Shown here: positions 47,453 to 54,267 of the stretch, one piece after another
How the letters are laid out: every line of letters begins with the position of its first letter
How positions within the stretch are numbered: the stretch's first letter is position 1
NCBI RefSeq assembly: GCF_902809855.1
Contig: NZ_CADDWJ010000003.1
Location: 1 to 64,000, forward strand
Direction of reading: 5' to 3'
Length of the DNA: 64,000 bases
Source: Acinetobacter sp. Marseille-Q1618
GTDB taxonomy: Bacteria; Pseudomonadota; Gammaproteobacteria; Pseudomonadales; Moraxellaceae
Notes under the pieces: generated by a model
Databases searched by the model: none
What the model was told of the DNA's origin: nothing
Seen by the model: the letters and a program-made list of their open reading frames with translations, nothing else
Position numbers and translations under genes: made by a program

Positions 47453-48640
47453 ATGACTGCTAAATCATATTACGAATTTTTTTGTCCTGTAAAAATCATC
47501 GCAGGTCATGCTGCACTTGAGCATATTCCTTTTGAACTAACTTCATTAGGTGCAAAACGTCCTTTGATCATCACAGATAAAGGTGTACGTACTAATAATT
47601 TATTGGCGCCAATTGAAGCTGCGTTTACCTCTACAGAGGTTGAAATTGGTTTTATTTTTGATGATGTGCCGCCTGATTCAAGTTTGGAAACTGTGCGTGC
47701 AGTTGCACAAGCATATCGTGCCAATAACTGTGATGCGATTATCGCTGTGGGTGGTGGCTCCGTAATTGATACAGCTAAAGCATCTAATATCTTAGTCACT
47801 GAAGGTGGTGATGACCTCACCAAATATTCTGGTGCACATAACCTACCAAAACCATTAAAACCATTTTTTGTGATTCCAACCACATCTGGTACAGGTTCTG
47901 AAGTTACGTTGGCTGCCGTTATTTCAGACAATCAAAAGCATGTCAAAATGGCATTTGCATCAAATTATTTAATGCCAAATGCAGCGATTTTAGACCCACG
48001 TATGACGCAAACTTTGCCGCCGCATTTAACTGCGATGACTGCGATGGATGCGATGACACATGCAGTTGAAGCATATACTTGTATGGCTGCGAACCCAATT
48101 TCAGATGCTTATGCAACGGCAGCAATCAAAAAAATCAGCAATAACTTGTTTAATGTTTTAGATAATCCAAGTGATGCTCAAGGGCGTTTAGAGTTGGCAC
48201 AAGCTTCTACTATGGCAGGTATTGCATTCTCTAACTCGATGGTCGGTATTGTTCACTCACTAGGACATGCTTTAGGTGCAGTTGCGCATCTGCCACATGG
48301 TTTGTGCATGAACCTATTCCTTCCATATGTACTTGAATACAATAAAGATGTGAACGGCGATAAAATTGCAGACTTGTTATTGCCTCTTGCGGGTGCTGAC
48401 ATTTATGCACAAACGCCTGCAAATCAACGTGCAAATAAAGCGATTGAATTTTTAAAGATCATGCGTGATCGTATTCATAGCTTGACTAAGTTGCCACGTA
48501 CGTTAAGTGAAACGGGCAAAGTCAGCAAAGAACAGTTTGAGGAAATTGCTGAGAAAGCACTAAATGATGGTTCAATCATTTACAATCCAAAAGAAGCGAA
48601 TTTTAAAGATCTAAAATCTATTTTAGAAAAAGCTTGGTAA
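47453..48640 (+). CDS. Iron-containing alcohol dehydrogenase
   Basis: The 395-aa enzyme belongs to the group III (Fe-dependent) alcohol dehydrogenases. Visible parts are the NAD-binding GGGSVIDTAKA, the metal-site region DAMTHAVEAYT and HSLGHALGAVAHLPHG with three His ligands. It should oxidise primary alcohols or reduce aldehydes; the chain length preferred is unknown. It is coupled to the SCP2-like gene upstream and ends at a terminator. Confidence 0.92.
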   Translation: MTAKSYYEFFCPVKIIAGHAALEHIPFELTSLGAKRPLIITDKGVRTNNLLAPIEAAFTSTEVEIGFIFDDVPPDSSLETVRAVAQAYRANNCDAIIAVGGGSVIDTAKASNILVTEGGDDLTKYSGAHNLPKPLKPFFVIPTTSGTGSEVTLAAVISDNQKHVKMAFASNYLMPNAAILDPRMTQTLPPHLTAMTAMDAMTHAVEAYTCMAANPISDAYATAAIKKISNNLFNVLDNPSDAQGRLELAQASTMAGIAFSNSMVGIVHSLGHALGAVAHLPHGLCMNLFLPYVLEYNKDVNGDKIADLLLPLAGADIYAQTPANQRANKAIEFLKIMRDRIHSLTKLPRTLSETGKVSKEQFEEIAEKALNDGSIIYNPKEANFKDLKSILEKAW

Positions 48641-48673
48641 TTACTGAATAATAAGCCAATATACGCTGTAAAT

Positions 48674-48703
48674 AAGCCTGATGTTGTAAAGCATCGGGCT
48701 TTT
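48674..48703 (+). terminator. Terminator after alcohol dehydrogenase gene
   Basis: AAGCCTGATG (48674-48683) pairs with CATCGGGCTT (48692-48701) with one T-G pair, followed by a T-rich end. Confidence 0.75.
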
Positions 48704-48833
48704 CATTTGCAGAAAATAAATTTGGATTAATTTTCTACCAAGTGGCATATTTTCTGCTAAAAAAATGCGTAAAGTTACTGACAAAAGTTTGCAATTGGAG
48801 TAGATTGGCGCACTTTTGTTTTATTTGTAGGGG

Positions 48834-48856
48834 GGATCGTTCGTCTCAAACGATCC
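48834..48856 (+). repeat. Hairpin in leader of PuuP-like permease gene
   Basis: GGATCGTT (48834-48841) pairs perfectly with AACGATCC (48849-48856) around a seven-base loop. No T-run follows, so it is not a standard terminator. It lies about 48 bases before the TTG start and could affect translation or RNA stability. Confidence 0.4.
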
Positions 48857-48903
48857 TTAGATATATGACTGATCCTTGATCAACGATTAAGAGGATAACG
48901 CCG

Positions 48904-50289
48904 TTGACAATTAACACTGGGACTCAATCGGCAGCTAAACTGCAAAAAACGCTAGGTTTCTGGCACATCATTATTATCGGTTTGGCTTATATTCAACCTA
49001 TGACACTTTTTGATACTTTTGGCTTAGTATCAGAAGAAAGTCATTTCCATGTTCCTACTTCATATATTATTGCTTTAGTTGCAATTTTATTTACCTCCAT
49101 TAGTTATGGTCATATGATCCGTCGATATCCTTCTTCGGGTTCTGCCTATACTTATGCGCAAAAATCTATTCACCCTAACGTCGGGTTTATGGTGGGTTGG
49201 TCATCATGGTTAGATTATTTACTCTCTCCAATGGTCAATATCATCTTAGCTGTGATCTATTTGGAAGCACTTTTTCCTGAAGTAAACCATTGGGTATGGG
49301 TGGTTGGATTAACTGCGGTCATGACTGCGGTGAACTTACGTGGGGCGAAGTTCGTTGCAAACTTCAACAGTCTCATTGTTTTTGTGCAGTTAGGTGTCAT
49401 CGCTTACTTTACTTGGATGGTGTATCAACTGCTTGCCAGTGGTGTCAATGCTGATGGTACTTTGGTCAATGCCAAATATCAGCTTTGGAGCTTAGAGCCA
49501 TTTTGGAATGAGATGACCAGTCTTGGTGCATTGATTACTGGTGCGACGCTACTTTGTTTCTCATTTACAGGCTTTGACTCGTTGAGTTCGCTTGCTGAAG
49601 AAACCAAAGATACTGAAAAAACTCTGCCTCGTGCGATCTTTATGACTGCATTATTTGCTGGGGTTATTTTCATTGTCAGTACTTATTTCATGCAGATTTA
49701 TTTCCCAAATGATCCTAAGACTTACTTTGAAGATGTGGCAGCAACCCAGCCTGATATTCTCCAAGCAGTTGGTGGTGTCGCATTCAAAACCATCGTGTTG
49801 TATTTTGCGATCATTACCGTGATGGCTTCGGGTATCTCAGCACACGCAGGGGTATCACGTTTGATGTATGTGATGGGTCGTGATGGTGTCATTAATAAGA
49901 AAATATTTGGTCATATCAGCCCGAAAAATTACACGCCATCTTACAATATCTTAATTGTAGGCGGTGTTGCTTTAACCGCAGGCTTTATGGATTTAGACAT
50001 TGTCATTTCCATGATTAGCTTTGGTGCTTTAACTGCATTTACCTTTGTAAATTTATCAGTTATTTCACGCTATGCATTACGTGATGGTCGAACCAAATCA
50101 TTTAAAGACATCTTGAGCTTTGTGATTATTCCTCTACTCGGTTTCATCAGTATCTTTGCGATGTGGCTTGAAATTGAAGACAGAGCATTGAAGTTTGGTT
50201 TATGGTGGGCAATGTTTGGTATCTTGTACCTAGGTTATAAAACCAAAGGTTTCCGTTACCCTGCACCGCAACATAATGAACATGAATAA
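48904..50289 (+). CDS. APC-family permease, PuuP-like
   Basis: The 461-aa inner-membrane protein has about 12 membrane segments. It closely follows the E. coli putrescine importer PuuP over its length: GLAYIQPMTLFDTFG, SGSAYTYAQKSIHPNVGFMV and CFSFTGFDSLSSLAEET have direct counterparts. Putrescine or a related amine/amino acid is the likely substrate. The start codon is TTG with AGAGGA eight bases upstream; no ATG is available near the conserved N-terminus. It is a single gene followed by a terminator. Confidence 0.88.
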   Translation: MTINTGTQSAAKLQKTLGFWHIIIIGLAYIQPMTLFDTFGLVSEESHFHVPTSYIIALVAILFTSISYGHMIRRYPSSGSAYTYAQKSIHPNVGFMVGWSSWLDYLLSPMVNIILAVIYLEALFPEVNHWVWVVGLTAVMTAVNLRGAKFVANFNSLIVFVQLGVIAYFTWMVYQLLASGVNADGTLVNAKYQLWSLEPFWNEMTSLGALITGATLLCFSFTGFDSLSSLAEETKDTEKTLPRAIFMTALFAGVIFIVSTYFMQIYFPNDPKTYFEDVAATQPDILQAVGGVAFKTIVLYFAIITVMASGISAHAGVSRLMYVMGRDGVINKKIFGHISPKNYTPSYNILIVGGVALTAGFMDLDIVISMISFGALTAFTFVNLSVISRYALRDGRTKSFKDILSFVIIPLLGFISIFAMWLEIEDRALKFGLWWAMFGILYLGYKTKGFRYPAPQHNEHE

Positions 50290-50314
50290 TTGTATTTGAC
50301 GTGTTCAAATCAAT

Positions 50315-50342
50315 AAAAGGCGCTGTATGCGCCTTTTATTTT
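50315..50342. terminator. Bidirectional terminator after permease gene
   Basis: AAAAGGCGC pairs with GCGCCTTTT around a five-base loop. It separates the convergent permease and flavodoxin-like genes. Confidence 0.85.
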
Positions 50343-50347
50343 ATTAA

Positions 50348-50902
50348 TTAAGCTACAAATTTATCTGTGATTGCTTGTACACGTTTTGCATAGGCTTTGA
50401 CTGTATCTAAATCGCCCTGAGGAATCTCATTCACTGAAGCATCTGCTGGACTTTGCACCATTGCCCCACCAAAACTTCCCATATAGTTAATATCATTATG
50501 CGTAGCAGCTTTTGTATTTGAAGGTAAAATACCTAAACTTACCCAAATACCACCATGTTGAAGAGCCAAAGCTTGCATTTGAATCAGCGTCATTTGCTTA
50601 TCACCATTTAAACTACCGCTATTGGTAAAACCTGCAAAAATCTTATCTTGCCAAGTACGTGCAAACCATCGCTTAGATGAATCATCCGCAAACTTTTTAA
50701 ATTGCCATGGGGTTGATGCCATATAGGTTGGTGCACCAAATACAATCGCATCTGATTGGTCTAAATTATTCCAATCTTGTTCTGAAATATTGCCTTCCTG
50801 ATCGATTGCAATCAAATCTGCTTGAATTTCTTGCGCAAAATTTTCAGCAATCACTTTAGTATGACCATAACCAGAATAATAAACGACAGTAACTTTTGAC
50901 AT
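50348..50902 (-). CDS. Flavodoxin-fold NAD(P)H oxidoreductase (WrbA-like)
   Basis: The 184-aa product has the flavodoxin fold: an FMN phosphate loop (YYSGYGHTKVIAENF), the APTYMASTPWQFKKF loop and FTNSGSLNGDK. It should be an FMN-dependent quinone or nitro reductase. It is divergent from an HxlR-type regulator, a pairing often seen for stress-induced flavin reductases, and operator-like half-sites lie between them. Confidence 0.87.
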   Translation of the reverse strand: MSKVTVVYYSGYGHTKVIAENFAQEIQADLIAIDQEGNISEQDWNNLDQSDAIVFGAPTYMASTPWQFKKFADDSSKRWFARTWQDKIFAGFTNSGSLNGDKQMTLIQMQALALQHGGIWVSLGILPSNTKAATHNDINYMGSFGGAMVQSPADASVNEIPQGDLDTVKAYAKRVQAITDKFVA

Positions 50903-50952
50903 TTTTTAAGTTCCAAATAAATTAAGATATTTATATGATATATTTTTGATAC

Positions 50953-50982
50953 TAACTGTCAATTAGTTACTTTTAGGTAACT
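50953..50982. promoter_or_regulatory. Putative HxlR operator
   Basis: Three half-sites stand in a row: TAACT (50953-50957), AGTTAC (50965-50970) and GTAACT (50977-50982). AGTTAC-N6-GTAACT is a perfect dyad, and TAACT-N7-AGTTA is a second overlapping one. They lie between the divergent flavodoxin-like and hxlR genes. Confidence 0.6.
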
Positions 50983-51022
50983 GCTTATGTTATCCTAAGT
51001 GAAATATTTTGGATTATTCGCT

Positions 51023-51394
51023 ATGAATACAACGCCTCATTTTAATGTGTATCATCCGAACTGCCCATCACGGCTATTTTTTGACAATATGGCTGATAAA
51101 TGGGTACTGTTTATTTTAGATACTTTAAGAATGAATCCTGAGCATTTCAATGCACTGAAAAAGAAGATTATTGGAATTTCACCGAAGGTTCTTTCACAGA
51201 AACTAAAAATGCTCGAACGTGATGGTTTTATTGTGCGTGAGATTTTAGATACACGTCCTATTCGTGTGGAATATGCCTTGACACATCTTGGCGAAGAACT
51301 GGCAAAAACGGCTTTTCAATTTAAGCTTTGGGCAGAAAGCCATATGCAGTATGTGATTGAAGCACAAAGAAAATATGATGAAGCTAGTCTATAA
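51023..51394 (+). CDS. HxlR-family transcriptional regulator
   Basis: The 123-aa winged-helix protein has the HxlR pattern: NCPSRLFFDNMADKWVLFIL at the N-terminus, ISPKVLSQKLKMLERDGFIV as the recognition helix, and VEYALTHLGEEL as the wing. The N-terminal Cys (PNCPS) is the position used for redox or electrophile sensing in several HxlR members. The frame opens at 50999; the ATG at 51023 is more typical. It probably controls the divergent flavodoxin-like gene. Confidence 0.9.
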   Translation: MNTTPHFNVYHPNCPSRLFFDNMADKWVLFILDTLRMNPEHFNALKKKIIGISPKVLSQKLKMLERDGFIVREILDTRPIRVEYALTHLGEELAKTAFQFKLWAESHMQYVIEAQRKYDEASL

Positions 51395-51460
51395 TTTAGG
51401 ATTTGGATATCTAGGCTTTAGTCTTCGTTGACTCGAAAAAATCATTCATTTTAAATTAGT

Positions 51461-51898
51461 TTAATGAAGCAGACATTGCATACCGATTTTCTTAAAATCT
51501 TCAGATGCTAAGTCAATCTTTTCAATGAGTTGATCACGTTTAGGTAATTCTTCTGTACTACTGCCTAATTCATCCGCTAAAATTCATATTTTATTCATTT
51601 GCCCATCAAGATCATCTATGATCTGCTGCAGAATCTGACAACCTTGCTGAGATTTGTTCGGTGCGAGTTGCTCTTTTCCATTGACAAAATAAATATCTGC
51701 TTCACTAATTGAACTCACCCAATGATCAAAATCTTTATTAAATTTCTTTTGTGATTGATCAAATTGTTCAATGATTTGATTGAGTTGCTCTTGCTTTTGT
51801 TCTAATGACGCAAGATCACTATTTTTTAATTGATCCGAAGCATAAAGCATTGTCATAGACATCAAAAGTATCAGTAAAATAATTGTACGTCTTAACAT
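51461..51898 (-). pseudogene. Secreted coiled-coil protein gene interrupted by in-frame TGA
   Basis: The frame from the ATG at 51898 encodes 104 aa with a signal peptide (LLILLMSMTMLYA) and a Gln/Glu-rich coiled coil, and stops at a TGA (51584-51586). The same frame continues without further stops for 40 codons to a TAA at 51461. The continuation is protein-like (LADELGSSTEELPKRDQLIE, ending GMQCLLH). This suggests a nonsense mutation in a protein of about 145 residues rather than a natural end. I do not recognise the family. Confidence 0.6.
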
Positions 51899-51951
51899 GA
51901 ACAGCTCTATTTTTAAGTTATGACTGATATTAATACCAATTAATAAAAGTT

Positions 51952-52110
51952 TTATAATATATTTTGGAATGATTTTTTTCTACTTCCAATCATGAATTGA
52001 GACGCGGAAACGTCATCCACAGTTGTTTGAGGCAGGATTACTAATGATTGATAATGTTTTTGCAATACATCAATCAATTTATGGTATTTGTCGAGTTCTG
52101 TGGATGACAA
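51952..52110 (-). CDS. Possible 52-aa peptide inside repeat-like element
   Basis: A TTG-initiated frame encodes a 52-aa peptide beginning SSTELDKYHKLIDVLQKHYQ and ending KSFQNIL, with balanced, soluble composition. TAGG lies about eight bases before the TTG. It overlaps a nested inverted repeat, and the broken gene at 51.9 kb follows 54 bp downstream on the same strand. It could be a real small gene, the remnant of a larger one, or chance. Confidence 0.25.
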   Translation of the reverse strand: MSSTELDKYHKLIDVLQKHYQSLVILPQTTVDDVSASQFMIGSRKKSFQNIL

Positions 52111-52144
52111 TGGTTTTGCCTACTTTTGCCAAAACAAAAGTAGG
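52014..52144. repeat. Nested inverted-repeat element
   Basis: The outer arms GTCATCCACAG (52014-52024) and CTGTGGATGAC (52098-52108) are perfect. Inside, GATTGAT (52049-52055) pairs with ATCAATC (52071-52077). A separate perfect hairpin, CCTACTTTTG-CCAAAA-CAAAAGTAGG, follows at 52119-52144. The rest of the 395-bp gap (51899-52293) shows no other structure. The hairpin sequence looks like a dispersed intergenic repeat I associate with Acinetobacter, from memory only. Confidence 0.55.
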
Positions 52145-52293
52145 TCGAGCCGAAGGCTAGTCCCTAAAGATAAATTTTAGATGTAAGACTCCGTCAAAAA
52201 TAAACCATTTATATTATGTTAATTTTCAAGAATGGTATAACATCTTAGAAGTATAAAAAATGCCTATTTTTATGAGCATCTCAATGCGTTGGA

Positions 52294-52773
52294 TTATGTC
52301 AGTTCTTTAAAGCCCTGCTGTCGCCATGCTTCATATAAAATCACCGCAGTCGCATTAGATAAATTTAAACTACGAGAGTTTGGCGCCATCGGTAAACGAA
52401 TCCAATGTTGTTCAGGAAATAACATACGCACGTTTTCAGGTAAGCCACGTGTTTCAGGCCCCATAAGTAGCGCTACAGGACGATTTAAATTTGAAGTATG
52501 TGGCGTTTCAAAACCTTTAGTAGTTAAAGGGTAAATTGCATCCTGATCAATGCCTTGAGCTTTTAAATGCGCAAGACATTCTGCAAAATTTTCCCAAACT
52601 TTCATATGCGCCCATTCATGATAGTCCAACCCTGCACGACGCAACTTTTTATCATCCAGCTCAAAACCAAGTGGCTTCACCAAATGTAATTGCGCACCAG
52701 TATTGGCACATAAACGGATGATGTTTCCTGTATTTGCAGGAATTTCGGGTTCGTATAAAACAACATGAATCAC
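52294..52773 (-). CDS. trmL: tRNA (cytidine/uridine-34-2'-O)-methyltransferase
   Basis: TrmL is a SPOUT methyltransferase that 2'-O-methylates the wobble base of two tRNA-Leu isoacceptors. The 159-aa product matches E. coli TrmL along its length: YEPEIPANTGNIIRLCANTG, RRAGLDYHEW, MGPETRGLPENV and RSLNLSNATAVILYEAWRQ (trefoil-knot SAM site). The start is a GTG at 52773, with no good Shine-Dalgarno sequence. It lies about 100 bp downstream of... the opposite side of cysG, whose stop is at 52876, on the same strand. Confidence 0.94.
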   Translation of the reverse strand: MIHVVLYEPEIPANTGNIIRLCANTGAQLHLVKPLGFELDDKKLRRAGLDYHEWAHMKVWENFAECLAHLKAQGIDQDAIYPLTTKGFETPHTSNLNRPVALLMGPETRGLPENVRMLFPEQHWIRLPMAPNSRSLNLSNATAVILYEAWRQQGFKELT

Positions 52774-52875
52774 AGGAGATTTCTCAACTTTTTAAAATTT
52801 ACTTAGGCAAAGATGTAGCTTAAATATCACATCTTTTGAGCAAAGCCCTTTAGATCAAAGCGCAATAGAGAGATT

Positions 52876-54249
52876 TTATAACCACTGAAGCTGTTCACGC
52901 AAACTCACCACTTCACCAATAATAGTTAAAGTCGGTGCTTGAATCTGATGCTGTTCAACTTTCGAGGCAATGTCTGCCAAAGTTCCCACTACAACTTTTT
53001 GCTCTGGTGTTGTACCTTTAGAAATCAGCGCAACAGGCATATTTGGACGTTGACCATGTGCAATCAACTTTTCACAGATTTTTTCTAAACCGACCAAGCC
53101 CATATATAGAACAAGGGTTTGATTTTCATACACCAATTCACTCCAAGGCAGCTCAGGTGAACCTTCTTTTAAATGCCCTGTCAGAAAGCGAACACTTTGC
53201 GCATAATCTCGATGTGTGAGTGGAATACCAGCATAAGCAGAACAACCTGAAGCTGCGGTAATTCCAGGAACGACTTGAAAGCCAATGCCTGCATCAAATA
53301 ATTCTTGGATTTCTTCACCGCCACGCCCAAAAATAAAGGGATCTCCCCCTTTTAGACGGCAAACACGTTTCCCTTCTGACGCATATTTAACTAATAGGGC
53401 ATTAATGCCCTCTTGCGGCACGGAATGATTAGAACGTGCTTTTCCCACATAAACTTTTTCAGCATCACGGCGACAAAGTTCCATAATCGCAGGTGATACC
53501 AAACGATCATAAATAATCACATCGGCTTGTTGCATTAAACGCAATGCTTTCAAGGTTAATAGTTCAGGATCACCCGGTCCTGCACCGACCAAATAAACTT
53601 CACCTTTGGGCTTTTGCCACTCAACTAATGCTTGTTCGATCAGACGATCTGCTTCAAGTAAATTGTCATTGAAAACCTGCTCTTTCAAAGGACTGGCATA
53701 CAAATCTTCCCAGAAAATACGGCGCTCCTCAGGATGACTAATTTTCTCTTTGACGATCTTACGCCACTTTCCTGAAAATTCAGCCAACTTGCCCATTCCA
53801 TGTGGAATGCTTGCTTCAAGTTGCGTGCGAATCTGACGTGCCAATACAGGGGATGCGCCATTGGTGGCAATTGACACCACCAAAGGTGAACGATCAATGA
53901 TCGCAGGCACCATAAAACGACAATGTGGTGGATCATCTACACTATTCACCAAAACATTTAAAATTTCACAGGCTTCAAAAACCGCTTGATTGACCGCCTT
54001 GTCATTGGTTGCAGCAATGACTAAACGAAAGTTACTTAGGCTAATTTGGGAATTAAATTTTTCAGGATGATATTGCCCATGCGTTGAATGTACAAGTACT
54101 AACAAATCCTGTTCAATTTCAGGTGCAATCACCTCTATGATCGCCCCTGCTTTTGCCAGCAATAATGCTTTTCGGTAAGCAATATGACCGCCACCCACCA
54201 ACAAGCACACCTGACCTTGTAATTTTAATGAGATGGGAAAAATGTCCAA
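52876..54249 (-). CDS. cysG: Siroheme synthase (trifunctional)
   Basis: The 457-aa protein makes siroheme for sulfite and nitrite reductases. The N-terminal half is the NAD-dependent precorrin-2 dehydrogenase/ferrochelatase (VCLLVGGGHIAYRKALLL), and the C-terminal half, from about residue 215, is uroporphyrinogen-III C-methyltransferase (VYLVGAGPGDPELLTLKALR, RLKGGDPFIFGRGGEE). Both domains look intact. It works with the sulfate uptake genes at 20-25 kb, although it is unlinked to them. The helicase gene lies 19 bp upstream on the same strand. Confidence 0.96.
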   Translation of the reverse strand: MDIFPISLKLQGQVCLLVGGGHIAYRKALLLAKAGAIIEVIAPEIEQDLLVLVHSTHGQYHPEKFNSQISLSNFRLVIAATNDKAVNQAVFEACEILNVLVNSVDDPPHCRFMVPAIIDRSPLVVSIATNGASPVLARQIRTQLEASIPHGMGKLAEFSGKWRKIVKEKISHPEERRIFWEDLYASPLKEQVFNDNLLEADRLIEQALVEWQKPKGEVYLVGAGPGDPELLTLKALRLMQQADVIIYDRLVSPAIMELCRRDAEKVYVGKARSNHSVPQEGINALLVKYASEGKRVCRLKGGDPFIFGRGGEEIQELFDAGIGFQVVPGITAASGCSAYAGIPLTHRDYAQSVRFLTGHLKEGSPELPWSELVYENQTLVLYMGLVGLEKICEKLIAHGQRPNMPVALISKGTTPEQKVVVGTLADIASKVEQHQIQAPTLTIIGEVVSLREQLQWL

Positions 54250-54267
54250 CTGAATACCCCTATTGCC

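Noticed and set aside
47506..47931. 141-codon frame antisense to the alcohol dehydrogenase gene
   Set aside because: It is a shadow of a gene whose motifs are clear on the other strand.
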